Positions 34,436 through 43,091 of a stretch of DNA of 64,000 nucleotides are shown one piece after another. The notes beneath the pieces were generated by a model. The model did not search any database, was not told the DNA's origin, and worked only from the letters and a program-made list of their open reading frames with translations. The translations under genes and the position numbers were made by a program. The stretch comes from BTUB01 sp963836585. Its GTDB lineage: Bacteria > Babelota > Babeliae > Babelales > Vermiphilaceae. Position 1 is the stretch's first letter. Each line of letters begins with the position of its first letter. Where the stretch lies: NCBI GenBank assembly GCA_963836585.1, contig CAWIJV010000001.1:310001-374000 (forward strand), in the 5' to 3' direction.

Positions 34436-35543
34436 CGTGAGTTGAAATAATAACTGCAACTTTTATTGATTGCGATTTGTGAGTTAGCTGATATAAGCTT
34501 ATCAAAAAGCTCACCAACCTTTCAATATTAGGAGCAGATGATGAGATACAAACAGCTAACTCATGAAGAAAGATACCATATTTATGCGCTTCGTAAAGCA
34601 GGAAAAAAGCTCAAGAACATAGCAAAAGAAGTGGGAACGAATAAATCCACAATCTCCCGGGAGCTGAGAAGAAACCGAGGCAAAAGAGGCTACAGGCCGG
34701 ATCAAGCTCACGAAAAAGCAACCGAGAGGCGCCAGAAAGCTTCCAAGCGCATCAAGCTTGACCAGAAGCTCAAGAACATGATCATTGAAAAATTGGAATT
34801 GGACTGGAGCCCAGAACAAATCGCAGGATATTTTAAAAAAAATAAAATTGCGAATATAAGTAGCAGATCGATATATACATGGCTTGCGCTAGATAGAGCA
34901 AATGGTGGAAATCTGTATAAATTTTTAAGGCGAAGCCACAAAAAAAGAAGAAAAAAATATGGATCAAGTGATACTCGTGGACAGATTGCAAATCGCATCT
35001 CAATCGAGCAAAGGCCAAAGATCGTAGAAAAAAAATCTCGCATTGGTGACTGGGAATTAGACACCATGATGGGCAAAAATAATAAAGGGGCTATCGTGAC
35101 TGCCGTGGATCGCAAAAGTAAACTTGTTAAATTGAGAAAAGTTGAGTCAAAACATGCCCATGAGGTGACAAAAGCGGTAGTCAAGATGCTTGGCAATGCT
35201 GGGAACAAAGTCCATACGCTAACAGCCGACAATGGCAAAGAGTTTGCCTATCATGAGAAAATTGCCTTAAAATTGAAAGCGGATTTTTACTTTGCTCACC
35301 CGTACAGCTCATGGGAACGGGGACTTAATGAAAATACCAATGGGCTTGTGCGACAGTACATACCCAAAAAGACTGCGTTCGTTTATGTAACAGGTGACCA
35401 GCTCAAACTTATAGAGAAACGGCTCAACTCCCGTCCCAGAAAAAGTCTTAATTTTCGAACACCGCAGGAGGCATTTGACGCATCTAATCGACGCTGATAG
35501 AATTTTAGTTATAATTTTGTTGCACTTGTTATTTCAATTCACG
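34436..35543 (+). mobile_element. IS30-family insertion sequence nested in IS copy 1
   Basis: The inverted ends are CGTGAGTTGAAATAATAACT and CGTGAATTGAAATAACAAGT. The junction compared with the intact IS copy at 55380 shows a 3-bp duplication (TCT, 34433-34435 and 35544-35546). The element is 1108 bp and interrupts the right end of the outer IS, so it arrived later. Confidence 0.9.
34538..35497 (+). CDS. IS30-family transposase
   Basis: This 319-residue transposase starts with the IS30-type helix-turn-helix (MMRYKQLTHEERYHIYALRK, then STISRELRRNRG). The catalytic domain has GDWELDTMMGKNNKGAIVT, TLTADNGKEF and HPYSSWERGLNENTNGLVR. An AGGAG ribosome site precedes it. The gene looks intact. Confidence 0.95.
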   Translation: MMRYKQLTHEERYHIYALRKAGKKLKNIAKEVGTNKSTISRELRRNRGKRGYRPDQAHEKATERRQKASKRIKLDQKLKNMIIEKLELDWSPEQIAGYFKKNKIANISSRSIYTWLALDRANGGNLYKFLRRSHKKRRKKYGSSDTRGQIANRISIEQRPKIVEKKSRIGDWELDTMMGKNNKGAIVTAVDRKSKLVKLRKVESKHAHEVTKAVVKMLGNAGNKVHTLTADNGKEFAYHEKIALKLKADFYFAHPYSSWERGLNENTNGLVRQYIPKKTAFVYVTGDQLKLIEKRLNSRPRKSLNFRTPQEAFDASNRR

Positions 35544-35667
35544 TCTCAAAAAAACCGTTACTTAGCGGGAGCTCCTGCAAGATATTTTGATCTCTTGCAA
35601 ATGATAAATTACGTTTGCTAATCTCCGGATGATAGTAGTTCTGGAGATCATAAAAGGAGTATTAGGT

Positions 35668-36762
35668 ATGAATGGTTACGGTAAAGTGGTGCTTGTTAGC
35701 TTAGCCTCGCTATTTTTGGTGAGTAAATCTTTTGAGCCATCGGGTGTGCAAGAAAAAACCAAAGGGACTAAGCGGCAAGCGGAGAAAGAAGTAGCGGCAC
35801 CGCCTAAATCTCAGGCTATTACGCCGCAAAGCGCTTTCGAGAATTTACCGCCGGAACTCAAGAGCATTATTTTGGATTATTTGACAACAGCCCGCGGGGC
35901 CACGAATCGCGCGCGTTTGGATAATGCGGCAGAAAATATTCGAAAATTTTTCAGACTCAGCCGTGAGTTTAGGCAATTTGGAGAAGATCAACGGGTGATT
36001 GAATATATCATCACTGAACTTGCCAACCGCTATGCTACTGGTGATAAAGTTGCAGCTGTCATTGCTCTGGGAACCACTGCAGCTGGTACGTGGCTCGCAA
36101 ATTTGATGAATCCAAATGATCGTACAAGGGAGAAGGAAAGAGACAAAGCCTTCGAAAAAGCATCAGAACATTTGGCAGATGCGGCAAGAGATGGCCGTAT
36201 CAATGTAGTAAATTTCTTGACCCATTTCTTACCTAATATTCATTTTGCTTGGGGTGTCATACTCAGAGGTGCGGTTAAAAATGATCGGCTTGAAGTAGTC
36301 AAGAAAATTTTGTCATTGCCAATGATTCAAGTTTGGGAGATCAATTCACGTGCGCCGGATAAATCAACGCCATTATTTGATGCAGTTTATAATGGCAATG
36401 AGCAGATAGTTGACCTTCTGCTTGGCAAACGGGCAAGTGTGAATGAGCAAGATAATTACGATATGACGCCTTTGCATATCGCGGCAGATAAAGGATATGC
36501 TGCCATAGCTCAGAAACTTATTAATGCGGGCGCAAATGCTGCTACGATTAATGCCATGGACCTAGGAACAGGGAGCACGGCGCTTATGGTAGCAGCCGGA
36601 AATGGGCATCTTGATGTTGTGATAGTCATTTTGAATGCTGCCGGCGTGAATGTTAATTTTCAAAATCCGGACGGTGAAACGGCATTAGAGAGGGCAGAAA
36701 ATTTCGATTCACCGTATAAAGAAATGATCGTCAAGCTTTTGAAAGATCACGGCGCGCGATAA
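35668..36762 (+). CDS. Exported ankyrin protein with an F-box-like motif
   Basis: ATG 35668 has AAAGGAG upstream and opens a signal-like segment (MNGYGKVVLVSLASLFLVSK). An F-box-like motif follows near residue 50-65 (FENLPPELKSIILDYL); F-boxes bind Skp1 in eukaryotic ubiquitin ligases. The C-terminal half has ankyrin units (DKSTPLFDAVYNGNEQIVDL, YDMTPLHIAADKGYAAIAQK, GSTALMVAAGNGHLDVVIVI). F-box plus ankyrin is an architecture seen in effectors of intracellular bacteria. The F-box call rests on motif reading only. Confidence 0.75.
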   Translation: MNGYGKVVLVSLASLFLVSKSFEPSGVQEKTKGTKRQAEKEVAAPPKSQAITPQSAFENLPPELKSIILDYLTTARGATNRARLDNAAENIRKFFRLSREFRQFGEDQRVIEYIITELANRYATGDKVAAVIALGTTAAGTWLANLMNPNDRTREKERDKAFEKASEHLADAARDGRINVVNFLTHFLPNIHFAWGVILRGAVKNDRLEVVKKILSLPMIQVWEINSRAPDKSTPLFDAVYNGNEQIVDLLLGKRASVNEQDNYDMTPLHIAADKGYAAIAQKLINAGANAATINAMDLGTGSTALMVAAGNGHLDVVIVILNAAGVNVNFQNPDGETALERAENFDSPYKEMIVKLLKDHGAR

Positions 36763-36777
36763 TAAAGAGGGTTTCTC

Positions 36778-38631
36778 ATGCGCATAAAATATCTGTTCCT
36801 GGCAGGGCTTTTTTTCTCAACTCTCAATGGCATGGAGGCGCCGCCTAATCTCGATCAACAATTGTTGAATGCCGTGCGAGCAAAAGATAAAGCACTCGCT
36901 GACTTTTTTTTACTAGCGGGCGCCAATCCTCATACTAAGTTTAAGATATTGAACTCTGAAGTAACTGAGACGGCATTAGGCGAGGCTGCCAGTAGTGGTG
37001 ATGTAGCATTATTTAATCTAATAATGAGCAATGGTGGTAATCCGGGGCTCGTTGATACCGTGCTTAATCAAGCGATTGAGCGAAGAATGTCCTTCCCTAC
37101 CCAGGAGTTACAAAACCAGTTTAAGGCCGGGAAAGCGGCTATCATTGATGTATTAATAAATGATCCTCGAACTAATCTTAATGCTTTATATTTTGATGCT
37201 TCGCCATTGATGGTTGCAGCAAACAGCAAAAATGTACCATTAATTAATAAATTGCTTGCCACCGGGCGTGTAAATATCAATCTTGAGAATTCACGAGGAA
37301 GAACTGCGCTTGATCACGCAAAAACGCAACAGATTAAAAAGTTGCTCATCGCTGCTGGTGGCAAACCAGGTCCAGGTCTGGGCGCCGGACAAAAACGAAA
37401 AGCCGAGGCTGCTCCTGCGAGCCAGCCGCAACCACAATTTAGAGCGGGCCCTCCGCCAGCAGCGGCAGGGCAGTCGCAATGGAAGGTACCATCAGGGAAA
37501 ACTCCTCAAGAGCAATTTTTTGAGGCGGCTAAAATCGGGGACAATAATGAGCTGAGTAGATTATCCAGGGGAGGCAGTGTTGATGTTAATGCCTTAGATC
37601 AAAATGGATATCCGGCTATAACAATAGCAATAATGAATGGAAAAGCCAGTACGGTTCAGTGGTTACTCACAGTACCGCAATTATTGATCAATCGTAGAGA
37701 TACTTCACATGGCTACACGCCACTTATGTGGGCAGTTCGATTAGGTAATTTTGAAATCACTCATCTGTTTTTGGCAAATCCCGCCTTCTCAGTAAATGAA
37801 GTGGGTCCTGATGGTACGCCATTAGACATCGCAATGCGTGCGAATAATCTTCCTATTATCCAAGCGCTTCGCCTGTATAGTGCCAAAACGGCTGCTGATT
37901 TGCATGCCGGCACGCAACCGCAGCCGCAATTTAGAGAAGGTCCACCGCCGGCAGTGGCAGGTGTGAAAACTGCGCAACAACAATTTTTTGAGATAGTAGC
38001 TAAAAGGGGAGGCATTGATCCACTAAATAAATTACTAGCAGGAGGCGGTATTGATGTTAATGCCTTGGATTCAAAGGGACTCCCGGCTATCTCAATAGCA
38101 ATAGAGAGTGGAATAGAGAATAAAGTTCGGCGGTTACTCCAAATACCACAGTTATTGATCAACCGCAAGGATACTCGCGCAGGCTTAACACCGCTTATGT
38201 GGGCAGTTTCATCGGGTAATGTTGAAATCACTAACATGCTTTTGCTAAATTCCGATCTTTTGATAAATGAGATAGATCCGAAGGGAAATACCGCATTAGA
38301 TATGGTAATAATGCGTAAAAATAATATTCTTATTCAAATGCTTCGCAATAGCGGTGCACTTACCGGCGCTGAGTTACGTGTCGGCCCGCAGCCGCAGGTT
38401 GGTTTGGAAACGACCACTTTTGGTCCGGAAGTTTACGCAAAATTAGGTCTTGGCGCATTAGCAACGCCGCACCAAATTTTGGGCGTTAAGCCCACAGCGA
38501 GTGCGGATGACATTAAAGCCGCCTGGCGTAGAAAAACACTTGAGTGGCATCCAGATAAACATCTTAATGATCCGCTGGCAAAAGAGGTAGTGCAGCTGAT
38601 CAACTGGGCATATAAGATGCTAACGGAGTGA
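36778..38631 (+). CDS. Secreted ankyrin protein with a C-terminal J-domain
   Basis: This 617-residue protein has a signal peptide (MRIKYLFLAGLFFSTLNGME) and ankyrin-type units. An internal duplication is visible: blocks ending YTPLMWAVRLGNFEITHLFL and LTPLMWAVSSGNVEITNMLL, each preceded by a Pro/Gln linker. The C-terminal 60 residues are a J-domain with the HPD motif (TLEWHPDKHL). J-domains stimulate Hsp70. No other DnaJ parts are present, so it may act on a periplasmic or host Hsp70; that is inference. It starts 15 bp after the F-box-like gene, so the two are probably one operon. Confidence 0.82.
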   Translation: MRIKYLFLAGLFFSTLNGMEAPPNLDQQLLNAVRAKDKALADFFLLAGANPHTKFKILNSEVTETALGEAASSGDVALFNLIMSNGGNPGLVDTVLNQAIERRMSFPTQELQNQFKAGKAAIIDVLINDPRTNLNALYFDASPLMVAANSKNVPLINKLLATGRVNINLENSRGRTALDHAKTQQIKKLLIAAGGKPGPGLGAGQKRKAEAAPASQPQPQFRAGPPPAAAGQSQWKVPSGKTPQEQFFEAAKIGDNNELSRLSRGGSVDVNALDQNGYPAITIAIMNGKASTVQWLLTVPQLLINRRDTSHGYTPLMWAVRLGNFEITHLFLANPAFSVNEVGPDGTPLDIAMRANNLPIIQALRLYSAKTAADLHAGTQPQPQFREGPPPAVAGVKTAQQQFFEIVAKRGGIDPLNKLLAGGGIDVNALDSKGLPAISIAIESGIENKVRRLLQIPQLLINRKDTRAGLTPLMWAVSSGNVEITNMLLLNSDLLINEIDPKGNTALDMVIMRKNNILIQMLRNSGALTGAELRVGPQPQVGLETTTFGPEVYAKLGLGALATPHQILGVKPTASADDIKAAWRRKTLEWHPDKHLNDPLAKEVVQLINWAYKMLTE

Positions 38632-38634
38632 CGG

Positions 38635-38723
38635 TTCGATACACTGCGCTATCGCGCAGCACTCACCGCGAACGGCACTTTATCCGTTCGTCCTGAGTAG
38701 TTCACGCAAGTGAACGTATCGAA
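38635..38723 (+). repeat. 89-nt perfect cloverleaf palindromic repeat
   Basis: Outer stem TTCGATAC (38635-38642) pairs with GTATCGAA (38716-38723). Arm 1 is CTGCGC/GCGCAG (38644-38649/38654-38659), linker CACTCACC, arm 2 CGAACGG/CCGTTCG (38669-38675/38684-38690), linker TCCTGAGTA, arm 3 GTTCAC/GTGAAC (38700-38705/38710-38715). All four stems are perfect. It is not a tRNA: there is no anticodon arm consensus and no T-loop. It sits between convergent genes. Confidence 0.8.
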
Positions 38724-38740
38724 GGATCAGGATGAATAGG

Positions 38741-40454
38741 TTATGAGTTAAGTTCACCGGCCTTTTGCAACACCTGCTCAAGCGTGAGCCCAAATTCTTG
38801 CTTGCCGTCATTGTGCCGCAATGTGATGCTATTATTTTCCACCTCTTTTTTGCCTAGCACAAGCATCCATGGAATTTTTTCCTCTTGCGCGCGTTTGATC
38901 TTGCCTGAAATCTGATCCGATGATTCATCCATCTCAGCGCGCAATCCATGAGATTTTAAATCTGCTAACAGTTTCTGCGCATATGGTTTTTGATCATCGG
39001 TGATGGTGAGTAAGCTCATCTGCACCGGCGCAAGCCAGAAGGGCAGGTGACCTTTAAAGTGCTCAAGTACGATGGCAAAAAAGCGCTCCAGTGATCCATA
39101 GATTGCTTGATGAATCATCACGGGGCGTTCGCGCTGACCACTGCTGGCAATATATTCCAGCGCAAAATTTTGTGGGAAGAAGAAATCGATTTGAATGGTG
39201 CCGCACTGCCATTCACGGCCCATCGAATCTTTAATTTGGAATTCGATCTTAGGCCCGTAAAAGGCGCCCTCGCCTTCAGAAATGGTGAATGGTTTTTGCA
39301 TGCGGGTGAGCGCATTCTTGAGTGCATCGGTTGCTTTTTGCCAATATTCTTGGGAGCCGATTGCATTCTCCGGCTTTGTTGCAATGGTCACCTTGATATC
39401 ATTAAAACCAAATTTATTGAGCATGATGTATACCATATTTACAATGGTAATTACTTCTTCTTCAATCTGATTGGGCATGCAATAGATATGCGCATCATCC
39501 TGCGTGAAGGCGCGCACGCGCATCAATCCATGCAGCACGCCTGAGAGTTCATGGCGATGCACATGGCCAAATTCTGCTAGCTTTAACGGCAGCTCGCGAT
39601 ACGAGCGCGGGCGCGTGGCGTATACTAAAATTGAGCCGGGGCAGTTCATCGGTTTGAGTGCGTATGATTGTTCATCCACCGTGCAAAAATACATTTTATC
39701 TTTGTAATGGCTCCAGTGGCCTGAGCGTTTCCACAGTTCATCAGAAAGCATGGCGGGCGTGCTTATTTCTTGATAGCCATGCTCGCTGCTGCAATTTTCG
39801 CATGTAAGCGGTCATGAGATTTAATACTAACTTTCCTTTGGGATGAAAGAAGGGAAATCCCACTCCTTCATCATGGAATGAAAAAAGATCTAATTGTTTG
39901 CCAATTTTGCGGTGATCATATTTTGCCGCTTCTTCTTTTTTGCGTTCATACTCGGCCAAATCTTGAGCGGTAAAAAAGGCGATGCCGCTGATGCGCTGGA
40001 GTGCTTGGCCATTTCGATCGGCACGCCAGTATGATCCGGAGATGCCCGTTAACTTTATATTTTTGATAAGACCGGTGGTGGCTACATGGCCCCCTTTACA
40101 CAGATCGTAAAAATCGCCCTGGCGCGCAATGCCAACGGTGTCACCGGGGATGCCCTCAATCAGCTCAAGCTTGAACGGATTATTTTTATATAATTTACGT
40201 GCTTGTTGTTTTGGCATCTGCTCATGAGTGAGGGGAAGATTGCGATCGGCAATCTCTTTCATGCGCGCTTCAATTTTAGGCAGATCCTCTTCTTTAAAGT
40301 TACGCGCGGGGAGCAGATCATAAAAAAATCCTTCGGGCGTAGCAGGGCCTATCGTGAGCAGTGTATCCGGGTATAATTCTGAGACTGCATGCGCGAGCAG
40401 ATGCGCCGCGGAGTGCCGCAATGCCATGATATCACGGTGATCTGACTGTGCCAT
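38741..40454 (-). CDS. thrS: Threonine-tRNA ligase without TGS domain (one frameshift)
   Basis: Two minus-strand frames join to give ThrRS. The N-terminal part (MAQSDHRDIMALRHSAAHLL, GPATPEGFFYD) is the editing domain. The catalytic part includes HGYQEISTPAMLSDELWKRS, ALKPMNCPGSI and the anticodon-binding C-terminus. One extra base near 39790 causes the break. ATG 40454 has GAGGAAA upstream; ATG 40493 is an alternative. Neither adds the N-terminal TGS domain usual in bacteria. ThrRS is essential, so the frameshift is probably a sequence error. Confidence 0.9.
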
Positions 40455-40686
40455 AGTTTCCTCATAAACTTTTGCAAACAATGTTTCTCTCATAGTATCA
40501 AAAAAAAATGATAAAAACATTAGCAAAAAGGTGGAGTTTTTCTTTCAAAAGATGGGGGCCAAAGGAAGGAGGTGCATCATTTTTTCAAGTGTTGAAGGTG
40601 CAGCAAGCCTATTGGTAGGATTCAGCTGAATGAAGCGTTCGTGAGCACGTTTTTTAGGCGGCAGCGAATACAGAAAGGGAAGAAGT

Positions 40687-42078
40687 ATGGCAGAGAAAAT
40701 ATTTATTTTGGATACCAATGTACTTGTTCATGATCCGGCATCCCTCTTCAATTTTAAGGAGTCATTAGTTGGAATTCCCTCGATTGTTTTAGAAGAGCTT
40801 GATCGTTTTAAGGGGGAGCTCACCGAACGGGGAAGAAATGCGCGCGAAGCTTCGCGCTTGCTCGATGGGTTGCGTGAGCGGGGCTCGCTGCAAGAGGGGA
40901 TTGCGCTCGATAATGGTGGCCATCTTAAGGTGCTTTTTTTACCACTGGAAAAGGCGCCTCGATTTCCTTTCTATCTTGAGGTGAATGATAATAAAATTCT
41001 GTTTACCGCACTTTTTATGCAACAGGAAGGCTATGATGTGCGGTTTATCACCAAGGATATCAATGCGCGGGTGAAGGCGGATGCTATCGGCATTCAGGCT
41101 GAAGATTACATGAAAGAAAAAATATCTTCAGATGCATTTTATAAAGGGTGGAAGTTGGTAGAGGTGCCGGCTGTTGAACTGAAGCGGGATTTCCCTTCGG
41201 TGCTGGATCATCTGGTGGATGAAAAAGCGCTGGCGATTAATGAGTTTGTGATGGTGGCGAGCCAGCATAATGTCTACAACTATCGTGTCTTTCGCTATCT
41301 GGGCGGCAGGCATTTTCGCATTGTGCATGAGCCGTTGCTTAAATGGCCGCTCAAAGCGCGCAATCCGCAACAGCTGATGGCGTTTGATCTGCTTTTGGAT
41401 AATAGCATACAGTTTGTGACGCTCTTTGGTCCGGCGGGTACCGGTAAAACATTTTTGGCGCTCTTGGCCGGATTGCATAAGGTGCTCATTGAAGATGAAT
41501 ATGAAAAAATTTTAATCTCTCGCCCTGTGGTGCCACTCGGGCGGGATATCGGTTATCTGCCCGGCACGGTGGAAGAAAAGTTGCACAGCTGGATGCTGCC
41601 CATCTATGATAACATGGAGTTTATCATGCACTCTTCGCAAGTGGGCCAACATTTTGAGGAGCTTGAGGGAGATCGGTATGAGCGGCGCGCGAAACATAAA
41701 AAAGGCAACAAATATGAAAAGCAGCGGCCTCATGGCTCTTTGCGATCGATGGAAGAGTTGGTAAAAGGGGGCAAATTAAGTCTTGAGGCGATCACGTATA
41801 TGAGAGGCAGATCGATCCCCTATCAGTATATTCTGATTGATGAGGTGCAAAATCTCACGCCGCATGAGGTGAAAACGCTGGTGAGCCGCGTCGGCGAAGG
41901 CAGCAAAATTGTGCTGGTGGGAGATCCCTATCAGATCGATTCACCGTATCTTGATTTTATCAGCAATGGTTTAGTGGTAGTCAGTGACCGCTTCAGAAAT
42001 CAAAGAATTTTTGGTACGGTATACTTGCAAACCAGTGAACGCAGCGAGTTGAGTAAGTTGGTCAGTGAACTTTTATAA
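40687..42078 (+). CDS. PIN-PhoH family ATPase/ribonuclease
   Basis: This 463-residue protein has an N-terminal PIN nuclease domain (IFILDTNVLVHDPASLFNFK and acidic residues such as EELDRF) and a C-terminal PhoH ATPase. The ATPase has Walker A FGPAGTGKTFLALLAG and Walker B ILIDEVQNLTPHEVKTLVSR. PIN-PhoH proteins of this type (YlaK/PhoH2) are RNA-directed. It has a GGGAAG ribosome site and is divergent from thrS. The 160-bp spacer between them shows no further gene. Confidence 0.9.
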   Translation: MAEKIFILDTNVLVHDPASLFNFKESLVGIPSIVLEELDRFKGELTERGRNAREASRLLDGLRERGSLQEGIALDNGGHLKVLFLPLEKAPRFPFYLEVNDNKILFTALFMQQEGYDVRFITKDINARVKADAIGIQAEDYMKEKISSDAFYKGWKLVEVPAVELKRDFPSVLDHLVDEKALAINEFVMVASQHNVYNYRVFRYLGGRHFRIVHEPLLKWPLKARNPQQLMAFDLLLDNSIQFVTLFGPAGTGKTFLALLAGLHKVLIEDEYEKILISRPVVPLGRDIGYLPGTVEEKLHSWMLPIYDNMEFIMHSSQVGQHFEELEGDRYERRAKHKKGNKYEKQRPHGSLRSMEELVKGGKLSLEAITYMRGRSIPYQYILIDEVQNLTPHEVKTLVSRVGEGSKIVLVGDPYQIDSPYLDFISNGLVVVSDRFRNQRIFGTVYLQTSERSELSKLVSELL

Positions 42079-42087
42079 GTGGCAACC

Positions 42088-42435
42088 ATGAAAATAATTT
42101 TGCTATTAAGCCTGCTGTGTGCAGCACCGCACACCATGAGGGCTATGGATGTGAGTGAGCGAGTTGAGTTATACCGTTTGTGCACTGAAGCGGGGATTAG
42201 CGACCGCTATTTGCAGCATGTGTGCATGGCAGTGGATAAAAAGAAACGTGTCAAAGATGGCCATACGGTAACCGAACCGATCGACGGCAAAGTTCAGGCC
42301 GTCATAAATGGGAAAGAGAAATGGGTGTCATTCTATCCGGTGAGCTTTCCTAATGTGGTTGTCGTCGAATATCCGATAATGAGCTTAGGTTTCGATGAAT
42401 TGGAAGGTATGAAGGAATTGTTCAAGAAGAACTAG
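42088..42435 (+). CDS. Small secreted protein of unknown function
   Basis: This is a roughly 115-residue protein. ATG 42088 opens a signal peptide (MKIILLLSLLCAAPHTMRAM). The mature part is charged, and I recognise no family. It follows the PhoH-type gene by 9 bp and probably shares its transcript. It overlaps convergent yidD by 4 bp. Confidence 0.65.
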   Translation: MKIILLLSLLCAAPHTMRAMDVSERVELYRLCTEAGISDRYLQHVCMAVDKKKRVKDGHTVTEPIDGKVQAVINGKEKWVSFYPVSFPNVVVVEYPIMSLGFDELEGMKELFKKN

Positions 42436-42617
42436 CATGAAAGCAGTCGCCTGACGATTGCCCATACTGCTGGCAAAAATGGCTTTTGATGCAATGCTTG
42501 CAGCGCAAATTGTGTGCAGGTGAGCTCATACTTGCAGATGGCCGGGCCCAAGAGGGGCCGTAGGCCGATGATGAGGGCGGAGCAGAGGTTAGCCAATAAG
42601 TTTTTTAAGCTGATCAT
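42432..42617 (-). CDS. yidD: Membrane protein insertion efficiency factor YidD
   Basis: This 61-residue protein shows the YidD pattern: GLRPLLGPAICKYELTCTQF (family GxxCRFxPTCSxY) and the ending AVWAIVRRLLSC. YidD assists YidC in membrane insertion. It is the last gene of an rpmH-rnpA-yidD cluster and overlaps rnpA by 29 bp. yidC, the usual next gene, is absent here. Confidence 0.85.
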   Translation of the reverse strand: MISLKNLLANLCSALIIGLRPLLGPAICKYELTCTQFALQALHQKPFLPAVWAIVRRLLSC

Positions 42618-42861
42618 AGCTCAAATTTATTCCCGCTTTTTTTACAAAAATGATCACATCAACATGCTTAAATTTTTCTGCTTGTGTGATAATCGCCTTG
42701 AGGCGGCGGCGAATTTTGTTGCGCGCAACGGCGTTGCCAATACCGCCCGGCGTGATGATTACCCGGTGCGGCTTGCCGCTGGTGGCGGGGGCTACTAAAA
42801 GATCAAGGCCCGGGTGTTTTAACACACGCTGGGCCTTATTAATTATCTGTTTGATGGTCAT
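42589..42861 (-). CDS. rnpA: Ribonuclease P protein component
   Basis: This is a 90-residue protein subunit of RNase P. It has the signature near GNAVARNKIRRRLKAI (family RNRxKR) and a preceding RVIITPGGIGN strand. The length is short for the family (usually 110-120). Its place between rpmH and yidD is the standard one. Confidence 0.9.
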   Translation of the reverse strand: MTIKQIINKAQRVLKHPGLDLLVAPATSGKPHRVIITPGGIGNAVARNKIRRRLKAIITQAEKFKHVDVIIFVKKAGINLSYDQLKKLIG

Positions 42862-42866
42862 ACGAA

Positions 42867-43010
42867 TTAAGCGCGAACCGCCAAACGTTTTCTGCCCGCG
42901 GCGCGACGACGTTTGAGGATCTTGCGACCGTCATGGGATGCCATGCGTTTTAAGAATCCGTGCTTTCTATTTCTTTTTTTGCGGCTTTTTCTAAAAAAAG
43001 TAACTGACAT
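42867..43010 (-). CDS. rpmH: 50S ribosomal protein L34
   Basis: This 47-residue basic protein was read by hand from ATG 43010 to TAA 42867. It contains the L34 core KRNRKHGFLKRMASHDGRKI followed by LKRRRAAGRKRL. It lies 5 bp before rnpA. The N-terminus (MSVTFFRKSRK) differs slightly from the common MKRTYQPS type. Confidence 0.93.
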   Translation of the reverse strand: MSVTFFRKSRKKRNRKHGFLKRMASHDGRKILKRRRAAGRKRLAVRA

Positions 43011-43091
43011 GAGAATTCCTTGCTATGCAAATGTATATTCAGAGTTAATTATTCTTATTCTAAGCCAAAAAACAGGATTTTTCAAATCGGT

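Larger units (their letters stand above)
32852..35586 (+). mobile_element. IS4-like insertion sequence, copy 1, interrupted by an IS30 element
   Basis: The element spans 32861-35577. Ends are CAGGAACTCCCGCTAA (left) and the inverted CAGGAGCTCCCGCTAA (right), one mismatch. It is flanked by a 9-bp target duplication CAAGATATT (32852-32860 and 35578-35586). Removing the inserted IS30 leaves about 1606 bp, matching copy 2 (1608 bp) at 53803-55410 except for a G tract of 9 versus 11 and one codon in the transposase. Confidence 0.93.

Noticed and set aside
38635..38723. Cloverleaf repeat as a tRNA gene
   Set aside because: The size and shape resemble a tRNA, but there is no TTC-type T-loop, D-loop GG or plausible anticodon arm, and copies vary in all arms.
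39741..39800. Programmed frameshift in thrS
   Set aside because: There is no slippery heptamer with a downstream structure at the shift. The same kind of one-base break recurs in many genes, favouring sequence error.
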